A stretch of 11,116 nt of DNA from assembly GCA_943323675.2 (NCBI GenBank), contig CALPIR020000064.1, forward strand, positions 1-11,116, given 5' to 3'. Made by a program: the position numbers and the translations under genes. The notes beneath the pieces are model-generated. The model saw nothing but the letters and a program-made list of their open reading frames with translations. It ran no database searches and was not told the origin of the DNA. Below, in pieces: positions 1 to 6,906 of the stretch. This stretch comes from Chitinophaga pinensis. GTDB lineage: Bacteria; Bacteroidota; Bacteroidia; UKL13-3. Numbering within the stretch: the first letter of the stretch is position 1; the number at the start of each line of letters is the position of its first letter.

Positions 1-1
1 A

Positions 2-967
2 TTTGATCAATTAATTGCATTTGTACCAGAGCTACTTGTGGTAATTGATGCCCAAGGTAATTGTGTATTTGGTAATGATATAGCGCAACAATTGCTGCAA
101 CAGCAACTAAGTCTAACAGATTTACCGCACAACCCAATTAATGTGTTAGCTAAGGTTAATAAACAACAGTATTTAATTGATGTAGAGCACATTAGGCAAC
201 ACATTTTAGAAGGAGATGTTTACGAGTTAAATTACTGTACAGAATTTTATCATCCCAATGCCAATATCAATCCTTATCAGGTATACGATAAGTTGATGGG
301 TAAATCGCCAGTACCATTTGGTGCATTTTTTAAATGGGATAAAAAGTATTTATTATGCGCTAGTCCTGAAAGGTTTATAACTAAGTTAGGAGATAGAGTA
401 TATACACAACCCATTAAAGGAACCACACCGCGAAGCGAGAATAAAGTAGAGGATGAATTACAAAAACAGCATTTGTTAAATAGCGAAAAAGAACGAGCTG
501 AGAATTTAATGATAGTTGATTTGGTGCGTAACGACTTAGCGCGCACGGCACAAACAGGTACCGTTATGGTTGATGAATTGTTTGGTATTTACAGCTTTAA
601 ACAAGTGCATCAAATGATATCAACCGTTAGTGCAAAACCCAAGCAGGAGGTAAGTGGGGTTGAAGTTATTAAACAAGCTTTTCCTATGGGTAGCATGACG
701 GGTGCACCAAAAATTATGGCGATGAAATTAATTGAGCAATATGAGCAAACCCAACGTGGATTATACGCAGGAGCGGTAGGGTATTTTGCACCCAATGGTA
801 ATTTCGATTTAAATGTGGTGATACGCAGTTTGCAATTTAATGCCCATACCAATTACTTAAGTTTTGAAGTGGGCAGCGCCATCACCTATGATTCGAAAGG
901 TGAGCAAGAATACGAAGAGTGCTTACTAAAAGCTAGCGCCATGGTTAACGTGTTATTGGGCGAGTAA
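2..967 (+). CDS. pabB: Aminodeoxychorismate synthase component I (PabB), 5'-truncated by window edge
   Basis: This is the C-terminal 321 residues of a chorismate-binding enzyme; the frame is open to the left edge, so the true start lies outside. PabB aminates chorismate to 4-amino-4-deoxychorismate, the precursor of p-aminobenzoate and folate, using ammonia from a PabA glutaminase. The chorismate-binding signatures are in order: PIKGT at visible residues 137-141, ERAENLMIVDLVRND, FPMGSMTGAPK, and near the end VGSAITYDS followed by EYEE. The Lys in PIKGT decides the family: ADC synthases carry Lys there as the active-site nucleophile, while anthranilate synthase TrpE has Ala (PIAGT). The missing part should be about 100 residues. 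The next gene is convergent, so no operon partner is visible. A GTG at position 38 is an internal Val codon, not a start. Confidence 0.93.
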   Translation, partial: FDQLIAFVPELLVVIDAQGNCVFGNDIAQQLLQQQLSLTDLPHNPINVLAKVNKQQYLIDVEHIRQHILEGDVYELNYCTEFYHPNANINPYQVYDKLMGKSPVPFGAFFKWDKKYLLCASPERFITKLGDRVYTQPIKGTTPRSENKVEDELQKQHLLNSEKERAENLMIVDLVRNDLARTAQTGTVMVDELFGIYSFKQVHQMISTVSAKPKQEVSGVEVIKQAFPMGSMTGAPKIMAMKLIEQYEQTQRGLYAGAVGYFAPNGNFDLNVVIRSLQFNAHTNYLSFEVGSAITYDSKGEQEYEECLLKASAMVNVLLGE

Positions 968-993
968 AATAAACTATTGCTTTATTTATTTTG

Positions 994-1046
994 GCATCGG
1001 ATTAATTACAAATTTTGGATAATTGATAATGCGTTAATTCGGATGC
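994..1046. repeat. Imperfect inverted repeat between convergent pabB and hmgA
   Basis: The arms at 994-1005 (GCATCGGATTAA) and 1034-1046 (TTAATTCGGATGC) pair with one mismatch and one bulge around a 28-base loop. It lies in the 111-base gap between two convergent genes, where a terminator would be expected. It has no T-run on either side, so calling it a terminator is only a guess. Confidence 0.3.
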
Positions 1047-1078
1047 ATGTTTTATAAAGGCAATTATGTTCCGTGATT

Positions 1079-2212
1079 TTAGGTAAACTCCATATTTATT
1101 GCATATTCTGTAATCATTATTGGGTTAAAAGTATCAATCATTACGGCTAATTCTTTGGTTAATTTATTACCCATGTTGCGCTCAATAGGTTCAGGGTGTA
1201 TGCTATGTGTTAAACCTCCAGGATGTATACTAAAAAGCCCTTTTTCTTTGCTGTTATGGCTCATTATATTGCCATCAACATAATACAACAAAGAATCACT
1301 GTATAAATTTCGGTGGTTATAATTACTAGGAATACCATTAGGTTTATAACCGAATGTATGCGGTACGAATGAACAAATATCAAAGTTACGTCCTTGGAAA
1401 GTTTGGTGTATGGTGGGCTGCATGGCTACGTTTGCAGTAACTGGTTCAAAATTAAAAATCGAGAATGCATATGGGTAAATAGAGCCATTCCAACCCACAA
1501 CATCGAAAGGATGTTTGCTTTGTATATAGGGATAAATCAGACCAAGTTTTTTGATATTTATTAAAAATTCGCCTTCTTCATTATGTGTTTTTAAATGAAT
1601 AGGGAATTTAAAATTGTGTTCATAAAAAGGAGAATGCTCTATAAATTGTCCGTAAGCATTGTGGTATGTTGTTGGTATTTGTATTGGCCCTTCAGACTCA
1701 ACCAACAATAAATGATTATCCGCTGTATCGAATTTAAACTGATAAACTGTACCACGGGGCACAAAAATATAATCTCCATACTCAAAAGGGATTTTGCCAT
1801 ACATGGTTTTTAAAGTGCCCGATCCATTATGTACAAAAAATAACTCATCAGCATCTGCATTTTTATAAAAGTAATCAGTCATACTTTTTGATGGAGCAGC
1901 AATGCCAATGCTCATATCGGTGTTTACAAAAAGCATTTTTCTACTATCTATATAATCATCAGATGGGGTAGTTTTAAAGCTCTGGAAGCTGCGCGTGTGT
2001 AAATTATCATAAACAGCTATTTTAGGTTTAACTGCATATGGTGCTCCATTCGATTTTAAAATATTGGGCGGGTTGAGGTGGTAGACCAATGACGCCAGAT
2101 CCGAAAAGCCTGAAATACCAAATATCTCTTTGTGGTAGAGGTTTTCGTTTGGTGTGCGAAAAATGGCATTTTGTTTAGCTGGTAAAACTCCCTCTTTACG
2201 ATAAATTGGCAT
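1079..2212 (-). CDS. hmgA: Homogentisate 1,2-dioxygenase family protein
   Basis: This 377-residue cupin-fold Fe(II) dioxygenase is predicted to open the ring of homogentisate to maleylacetoacetate, the central step of tyrosine and phenylalanine breakdown in the cytoplasm. It has the shorter Bacteroidota form rather than the roughly 440-residue human form. The metal site lies in the C-terminal half: H300 (in NYNHRN), D306 and H336 (in HPGGLTH) have exactly the 6- and 30-residue spacings of human ligands H335, E341 and H371, but with Asp in place of Glu. The N-terminal half has a cupin segment, DELFFVHNGSGTL through FVPRGTVYQF. I chose the ATG at 2212 because the protein then begins MPIYRK, like relatives beginning MPFY. 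The frame is also open up to a TTG at 2242, which has purine-rich AAGGAAAGGG just upstream, so a 10-residue longer form cannot be excluded. No other tyrosine-degradation gene is nearby. Substrate is inferred from family only. Confidence 0.86.
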   Translation of the reverse strand: MPIYRKEGVLPAKQNAIFRTPNENLYHKEIFGISGFSDLASLVYHLNPPNILKSNGAPYAVKPKIAVYDNLHTRSFQSFKTTPSDDYIDSRKMLFVNTDMSIGIAAPSKSMTDYFYKNADADELFFVHNGSGTLKTMYGKIPFEYGDYIFVPRGTVYQFKFDTADNHLLLVESEGPIQIPTTYHNAYGQFIEHSPFYEHNFKFPIHLKTHNEEGEFLINIKKLGLIYPYIQSKHPFDVVGWNGSIYPYAFSIFNFEPVTANVAMQPTIHQTFQGRNFDICSFVPHTFGYKPNGIPSNYNHRNLYSDSLLYYVDGNIMSHNSKEKGLFSIHPGGLTHSIHPEPIERNMGNKLTKELAVMIDTFNPIMITEYAINMEFT

Positions 2213-2378
2213 AAGATTAATAGTTAGGTTTGATAGAAACAATTAATACCCTTTCCTTATCGTAAAGTTATGTTTACTTACAGCTTCTGGCGATGATATT
2301 TTTCAGTTAAACCTATGATATTTAGCAATAAATAAAACCAAATGGATGGGTAAGGGGTGTGCAAGAGATATAAATGGA

Positions 2379-2400
2379 AAGAGGCGCCTAAGCGCCTCTT
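2379..2400 (-). terminator. Terminator of rnpB
   Basis: A perfect 9-bp GC-rich hairpin (AAGAGGCGC, loop of four, GCGCCTCTT) lies immediately downstream of the RNase P RNA 3' end on the minus strand. It is followed by a weak T-rich tail (TTTCCATTTA). Its position fits a factor-independent terminator separating rnpB from hmgA 166 bases further on. Confidence 0.8.
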
Positions 2401-2404
2401 ATTT

Positions 2405-2794
2405 TACAAAAACGATAAGCCGGGTTCTGTTACGCTCCGTTACCGGAGTATGCTTGTCATTTATCTGGCTCCAACTTCACAGCGGGAATCTAGCAGCCTA
2501 CCCATTACGAAAGTGCGAGCAGCACTTTGTACTACATTGCTGTAACACCTCGTAACCTATTTGGCCTTGCAACACATAAGGTTTGCCATGCACCATACAT
2601 TGCTGCATAGCCGGTGGTCTCTTACACCGCCTTTTCACCCTTACCAAACATTGCTGCTTGGCGGTATATTCTCTGTGGCACTTTCTGTAAATCCAACATT
2701 ACATTGGTTTTCCTACCCGTTAGGTAGTATGTTGCTCTTTGTTGCCCGGACTTTCCTCTTCCCATATTGCAGGGAAGCGACAAGCTGTTTTTGC
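2405..2794 (-). ncRNA. rnpB: RNase P RNA (bacterial type A)
   Basis: This is the catalytic RNA of RNase P, which with the RnpA protein removes 5' leaders from pre-tRNAs. Read on the minus strand, it has the universal conserved blocks in order: GAGGAAAGTCCGGGC (2758-2744), AGTGCCACAGAG leading to ATACCGCC (2682-2660), GGTAAGGGTGAAAAGG, GTAAGAG, CAAGGCCAAATAGG, GGGTAGGCTGCT, and ACAGAACCCGGCTTA (2430-2416). The ends pair to make helix P1: CAAAAAC (2793-2787) with GTTTTTG (2413-2407). A hairpin CTCCG-GTAA-CGGAG (2448-2435) fits helix P19, which E. coli lacks but many type A RNAs have. Length is about 388 nt, close to the 377 nt of E. coli. The ends are set from P1, the promoter and the terminator and could be off by a few bases. 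Short reading frames across this stretch are not genes. Confidence 0.97.
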
Positions 2795-2798
2795 GTAA

Positions 2799-2842
2799 CA
2801 AAGGTATGATACAACCATTGTTTAAGTCAACTTAAAAAAAAA
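2799..2842 (-). promoter_or_regulatory. rnpB promoter with Bacteroidota -7/-33 elements and an A/T-tract
   Basis: On the minus strand, TACCTTTG at 2806-2799 is a perfect match to the Bacteroidota -7 consensus TAnnTTTG. A TTG at 2830-2828, 21 bases upstream, fits the -33 TTTG/TTG element. Transcription would start near 2794, exactly where the 5' strand of RNase P helix P1 begins. A run of nine T (2842-2834 on this strand) sits at about -40 to -48, the place of an UP-like element. The -33 region is embedded in a perfect 7-2-7 inverted repeat (TTTAAGT-CA-ACTTAAA, 2821-2836). Confidence 0.8.
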
Positions 2843-2921
2843 GTAACAAGCAAGGCTCATAGTAGCATGCAGGAAAATAATAAGAAACCAATTATTGTAT
2901 ACCTGTTTCAGCAACAAATTG

Positions 2922-4988
2922 CTAGACCTTGTACTTGTTTTTTAAATAATCGTAAATGGCGTGTTGAGCACGTATTGGCTTGCCATTATTACGAACAAAC
3001 TTATTGTCAAAATCACTATCAATTAAACGGGCTTTGGTATTATCGTTTAACTGTATATCTATAATGGCACGCAATTCTTCTTTTATGCCTTCATCGTAAA
3101 TTGGAAAACCGCACTCAATTCGATTAAATAAGTTTCTCGACATCCAATCGGCACTAGCCAGATATACCTTTTCGTTACCATCATTGGCAAAAATATATAC
3201 ACGTGCATGTTCTAATAACCTATCTATTATACTAATTACACGAATGTTATCACTCAGTCCAGCAATACCAGGTACAATTGCGCAAACACCACGAACAATC
3301 AAATCAATTTTAACACCAGCTTTGCTGGCATCGTATAGTTTTTTAATCATGTCCTCATCCAACAAACTATTCATTTTAGCAATTATGTAAGCTTGTTTAC
3401 CCGCTTTGGCATTTTTAATTTCATTATCAATAGCCTCTTCAAATCGTTTGGCCATATTATCTGGGGCAACCAAAATGTGTTCAAACTTTTGCTTACGCGG
3501 ACTTTGAAACAACATATCCATTAACCGTTCTAGGTCGTTGGTGTATTTGGTGTTTTTGGTAAGTAATCCATGATCGCAATAAATGCGCGAGGTTACACCA
3601 TTATAATTACCTGTAGCCAAATGCGCATAGGTTACTTTTTTCCCTTCTTCGTTGCGATAAATAACACACACTTTGGTGTGCACCTTTTGGCCAGGTTTAC
3701 CGAAATGAACCCTTGCTCCAGCTTCTTGTAATTTGTTTGTCCAATAAATATTGTGCTCCTCATCAAACCTAGCCTGAAGCTCCATTAATACGGTTACTTT
3801 TTTTCCGTTTTTAACCGCATTAATTAATGCGTTTACTACATTGCTGTGTTTGGCTACACGGTATAAAGTAATTTTAATGGCTTGCACGTGAGGGTCTATA
3901 GCCGCTTCGCGCAACATCCTAATTAAGTAATCAAAACTTTGGTAAGGGTGATTAAGGAAATAGTCTTTTTGAGTAATGGCTTCGAACATGGTTTTGCTAT
4001 TGTCTAACTCAGGAATAGCAAGTGGAGTAAAATCAGGATAATAGTGTTCTGGTTTTCCCACTTTAGGGAAATCCATAAAATCTTTGAAGTTATGGTAACG
4101 CCCTCCAGCAATTAAATTCACGTTACGCAATTGCAGTTTATCCAATAACAAATCAAGCATTACCTTTGGCATATCTGCATCATAAACAAACCTTGTAGGG
4201 ATGCCAATAGAGCGTTGTTTTAAACTTCGCTGAATTTTCTCTAACAGGTTACGTTTGTAATCCTCACTGTCATCATCTATAGTAAACTCAGCATCGCGAG
4301 TTAATTTTATGGTATATGCTTCAAATTCATCATAATCAAAAATATTAAATATGCGGTGTAATGAGGTTCTAATTACATCGTCAAGGTACATGATGTTTTT
4401 ATGTACGCCATCTTCGGGCAGTATGAAAAATCGGTTTAATGGGCTTTGAGGGATTTCAATAATGGCATGTTTAGGACTGTAAGCTTTTTTCGAGTCATTC
4501 ATCCTAATAGCCAAGTATATGCTGCGGTCGCGCAAATGCGGCACATGCTTTAATTCGTCAATAATAACAGGAAACAAATAAGGCATAACTTCACGTTTGG
4601 CATAATCTACTACCGCACTTTTTTGTGCATTGGTGAGTTCTTTTAAATCCAGTATGTGTATGTTATTTTCTTCTAGTTTTTCGCTAATTTCCTCATAAGC
4701 ACGGTTAAATCGCTCACTTTGCAAAACTGCTATTCGCTGTATTTCAGATAAAATTACATCTGGTGGAAATTGTATATGTGAACGTTTTCCTATTTTCTGG
4801 TTACGCAGTAAAATAGCCACGCGCACCCTAAAAAACTCATCATTATTAGATGAAAATATAGCTAAAAATTTAAGTCGTTCAAGCAGGGGAGTCTCTTCAT
4901 TTTCAGCCTCCTGAAGCACGCGCTCATTAAATAGCATCCAGCTTATCTCTCTGTCTTTAAATAAGTACCCTTTGTATTCTTTAATCAT
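2922..4988 (-). CDS. ppk1: Polyphosphate kinase 1
   Basis: Ppk1 reversibly transfers the gamma-phosphate of ATP onto inorganic polyphosphate through a phosphohistidine. The 688-residue product has the normal family length and full domain set. The N-terminal domain contains SSNNDEFFRVRV (46-57), whose second Asn matches the ATP-contacting Asn of E. coli Ppk. Catalytic positions run two residues ahead of E. coli numbering: R377 and R407 (magnesium/phosphate contacts), H437 in VHTK (the autophosphorylated His, E. coli H435) and H594 in LLEHARVYIF (E. coli H592). The two phospholipase-D-like C-terminal domains follow, with the conserved YAHLATGNYNG and SADWMSRNLFNRIE stretches. The ATG at 4988 gives the family-typical start YLFKDREISWMLFNERVL. 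No Shine-Dalgarno is present. No ppx exopolyphosphatase gene lies beside it; the upstream neighbour is a divergent TPR gene, and rnpB follows 128 bases downstream on the same strand from its own promoter. Confidence 0.97.
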   Translation of the reverse strand: MIKEYKGYLFKDREISWMLFNERVLQEAENEETPLLERLKFLAIFSSNNDEFFRVRVAILLRNQKIGKRSHIQFPPDVILSEIQRIAVLQSERFNRAYEEISEKLEENNIHILDLKELTNAQKSAVVDYAKREVMPYLFPVIIDELKHVPHLRDRSIYLAIRMNDSKKAYSPKHAIIEIPQSPLNRFFILPEDGVHKNIMYLDDVIRTSLHRIFNIFDYDEFEAYTIKLTRDAEFTIDDDSEDYKRNLLEKIQRSLKQRSIGIPTRFVYDADMPKVMLDLLLDKLQLRNVNLIAGGRYHNFKDFMDFPKVGKPEHYYPDFTPLAIPELDNSKTMFEAITQKDYFLNHPYQSFDYLIRMLREAAIDPHVQAIKITLYRVAKHSNVVNALINAVKNGKKVTVLMELQARFDEEHNIYWTNKLQEAGARVHFGKPGQKVHTKVCVIYRNEEGKKVTYAHLATGNYNGVTSRIYCDHGLLTKNTKYTNDLERLMDMLFQSPRKQKFEHILVAPDNMAKRFEEAIDNEIKNAKAGKQAYIIAKMNSLLDEDMIKKLYDASKAGVKIDLIVRGVCAIVPGIAGLSDNIRVISIIDRLLEHARVYIFANDGNEKVYLASADWMSRNLFNRIECGFPIYDEGIKEELRAIIDIQLNDNTKARLIDSDFDNKFVRNNGKPIRAQHAIYDYLKNKYKV

Positions 4989-4999
4989 AGCTTATACTG

Positions 5000-5007
5000 C
5001 AAAAGTA
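5000..5007 (-). promoter_or_regulatory. Candidate -7 element for ppk1
   Basis: On the minus strand TACTTTTG (5007-5000) matches the Bacteroidota -7 consensus TAnnTTTG, 11 bases before the ppk1 ATG. It would give a very short leader. No good -33 TTG is found at 19-21 bases upstream, so the call rests on one element. Confidence 0.35.
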
Positions 5008-5080
5008 AGTGATATATACTTATTAATCTTTAGGCAAGTAAACACCTAAATGTGTGTAAGCCAATTTTAGTATACAACCT

Positions 5081-5117
5081 ATAGTTTATTTAACATTTAC
5101 ATCACATTGTAAACTAT
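5081..5117. repeat. 8-bp inverted repeat in the ppk1/TPR divergent intergenic region
   Basis: ATAGTTTA (5081-5088) and TAAACTAT (5110-5117) are perfect inverted arms separated by 21 bases, centred about 110 bases upstream of both start codons. It could be an operator for a dimeric regulator or a chance event in AT-rich sequence. Confidence 0.3.
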
Positions 5118-5195
5118 TTTGGTATGGTTTTTAGTTTTACATAAAATAACATTTAGTTTGCAACAACGTTTATAAAATAAATACCAATTTTTTGT

Positions 5196-6584
5196 ATGAA
5201 GAAAATAATTATGATGCTTACTGCTGCCGGTTTAATACAAGTAGCGCAGGCGCAAAAAAGCAACGTAGAGAGTGCGGCCATTTATTTACGCAACTCCGAA
5301 ATAGCAGATGCTAAAAAGGCCATTGATGAAGCCGCTATTCATGAGGAAACCAAAAACGACCCCAAAATGTGGTACTACCGCACTGCAATTTATGATACCA
5401 TTTTGCGTAATAAAGATTACAGCAGCTTGGTTGATGGAAATACAATTGAGAAATTTGTATTAGCGGCTAAAGGTTGCGTAAGTAGCGATGAGAAAAAACG
5501 CTATGAGTGGTATTGCGCAAATCAAGCCATTATACAATCATCTTTTGATGCATACAATGCGGCTTTTACCGCTTTGCAAGAAAAAGACTACGATAAGGCT
5601 GTGAAGTTTTTTGAATATGTAATTGCAAATATTTCATTAGATAAAGACGGACAGTTGAAGAAAAACAACTTAACTGATAAAAATATTTACAATGCCATTT
5701 ATCGCTCGGCTTTTGCAGATGGGAAATTTGAAATATCTCGTACTTACTCTAAAAAGTTAATTGATATGGATTATAATGATCCATTAATTTATTACTTTAA
5801 TGCAGAAACCTTCCTACAATCGGGTGATACCACGAAGGCACTTGAAATTGTAAGTATGGGGCGTAATAAATTTACCAACGATAAGGATTTAATTAATTAC
5901 GAGCTGAACATATACTTAAAACAAGGCAAATCGGATGTGTTGTTAAATAAGGTTAACGAGGCTTTGAGCAGTGACCCTGATAACAGTACTTTAATTTATG
6001 TACGTGGTAACATTTACGATAAATTTGCGGCAGACAAATATACTGCAGCAGAAAAAGCCCAAGATGAAGCCGAGAAGTTGGAGAGGAAAGCTAAAAATGA
6101 AAAGGTACCTGCCAACAAAACCAAATTAATGGCCCAATCAAAAAAACAAAATATTTTAGCTGATTCATTGATGAAAGAAATGAGGGCAAAAGCTATTCTA
6201 GCTGAGGTTGATTATAAACGTAAAATAGAGTTAGATCCCGAAAACGTTGATGGTCATTATGCCATGGGTGCTTTGTTAAACAATTATGAGAACAGCATTA
6301 TAGTAAATAAAATAAATAAAACTACTGGCACTGACCAACAAGAGTACGATAAGAAGATTGCAGCTTTGCATAAAGAACAAAAGGTTATTTTGGAGCGTGC
6401 CTTAAAACATTTTACAGATGCATTGGCCATTGTAGAAAATATGCCTGAAGTTGATGAGGATAAGAAACGCGAAAAGAAAGCGCTGAAAATAATGGTTTTA
6501 GAATCTATTAAATCTGTTTACAAAAACATGAATAACGAATTAAAGTTCATGGAAATTAAAAAACAAATTGACGAGATAGAATAA
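5196..6584 (+). CDS. Secreted TPR-repeat protein of unknown function
   Basis: This is a 462-residue exported protein that I cannot assign to a characterised family. A signal peptide is clear: KK near the start, a hydrophobic core, and an AQA cleavage site after residue 19. There is no lipobox Cys, so the mature protein should be periplasmic or further exported. The rest is helical and TPR-like: candidate repeats at about 120-145 (ALQEKDYDKAVKFFEYVI), 196-260, and 345-415 (IELDPENVDGHYAMGALLNNY, then RALKHFTDAL). Between them, about 275-335 is a highly charged Lys/Glu/Ala-rich stretch, probably a long helix or coiled coil. Such proteins are common in Bacteroidota and usually act as protein-binding scaffolds at the envelope; that role is inferred. 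It is divergent from ppk1 across 207 bases and followed by a strong terminator, so it is probably monocistronic. The ATG start is fixed by the signal peptide. Confidence 0.88.
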   Translation: MKKIIMMLTAAGLIQVAQAQKSNVESAAIYLRNSEIADAKKAIDEAAIHEETKNDPKMWYYRTAIYDTILRNKDYSSLVDGNTIEKFVLAAKGCVSSDEKKRYEWYCANQAIIQSSFDAYNAAFTALQEKDYDKAVKFFEYVIANISLDKDGQLKKNNLTDKNIYNAIYRSAFADGKFEISRTYSKKLIDMDYNDPLIYYFNAETFLQSGDTTKALEIVSMGRNKFTNDKDLINYELNIYLKQGKSDVLLNKVNEALSSDPDNSTLIYVRGNIYDKFAADKYTAAEKAQDEAEKLERKAKNEKVPANKTKLMAQSKKQNILADSLMKEMRAKAILAEVDYKRKIELDPENVDGHYAMGALLNNYENSIIVNKINKTTGTDQQEYDKKIAALHKEQKVILERALKHFTDALAIVENMPEVDEDKKREKKALKIMVLESIKSVYKNMNNELKFMEIKKQIDEIE

Positions 6585-6602
6585 CGATAATCTTATTAGC
6601 AT

Positions 6603-6639
6603 AAAAACGGAGCCCAATCTATTTGAGCTCCGTTTTTTT
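6603..6639 (+). terminator. Factor-independent terminator of the TPR gene, possibly bidirectional
   Basis: AAAAACGGAGC (6603-6613) pairs with GCTCCGTTTTT (6627-6637) around a 13-base loop, and the 3' arm runs into seven T (6633-6639). It starts 19 bases after the TPR stop codon. On the minus strand the same hairpin ends in a T-run too, so it could also stop transcripts from the S8 protease gene, though that stop codon is about 270 bases away. Confidence 0.88.
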
Positions 6640-6680
6640 ATGGTAAATATTTTCGGTCGAACGTTTCTTCCTTACCATAA
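6638..6680. repeat. 9-bp inverted repeat after the terminator
   Basis: TTATGGTAA (6638-6646) and TTACCATAA (6672-6680) are perfect inverted arms around 25 bases, starting inside the T-run of the preceding terminator. The loop holds a smaller TTCG-GT-CGAA inverted repeat. Function unknown; a back-up 3' hairpin is possible. Confidence 0.45.
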
Positions 6681-6725
6681 TTTTAAGTAGGTGATACCCA
6701 TAAAATGATCAAGGTTATATTTATT

Positions 6726-6745
6726 TATGCTATAATCTTAGCATA
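6726..6745. repeat. 7-6-7 hairpin in the intergenic region
   Basis: TATGCTA and TAGCATA are perfect inverted arms with a six-base loop. It lies about 160 bases downstream of the protease stop codon and could protect the 3' end of that transcript, but it has no T-run. Confidence 0.4.
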
Positions 6746-6797
6746 TCGAATGTTTATTAAATGATATTGTAAGTGAAAGGGTTTATCCATAATCTAT

Positions 6798-6812
6798 TTA
6801 ACATAATGTTAA
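6798..6812. repeat. Short palindrome TTAACAT-A-ATGTTAA
   Basis: A perfect 7-1-7 palindrome in AT-rich DNA. It could be a protein-binding site, but no promoter is recognised near it and chance is plausible. Confidence 0.3.
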
Positions 6813-6906
6813 TTATAAGGCAATTTAAAGTAAAACTTATAATTGATAATCAATCAGTTAATGGTTATATTGAGCTTTGCTTTAAATGAGTTACCTGGTC
6901 TGTAGT

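Larger units (their letters stand above)
6585..6906. other. AT-rich intergenic region between convergent genes
   Basis: This 322-base stretch holds the terminator after the TPR gene and three further inverted repeats (6638-6680, 6726-6745, 6798-6812). I see no convincing reading frame, tRNA or promoter in it. It is the shared 3' region of the TPR gene and the S8 protease gene. Confidence 0.7.

Noticed and set aside
38..967. pabB as a complete gene starting at GTG 38
   Set aside because: The frame stays open to the left edge with family-like sequence, and a 309-residue protein would lack the N-terminal domain; the GTG is an internal codon.
2..967. Anthranilate synthase component I (TrpE)
   Set aside because: The PIKGT motif has the Lys typical of aminodeoxychorismate synthase where TrpE has Ala.
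994..1046. Bidirectional terminator for pabB and hmgA
   Set aside because: The stem is imperfect, the loop is 28 bases and no T-run follows on either strand, so it is listed only as an inverted repeat.
2346..2809. Small plus-strand reading frames of 62-82 codons
   Set aside because: They lie across the RNase P RNA gene and its terminator, and their translations resemble no protein; the RNA explains the conservation and the open frames.
2867..3390. Plus-strand reading frames opposite the 3' part of ppk1
   Set aside because: They are shadows of the well-supported ppk1 frame and show no domain or signal of their own.
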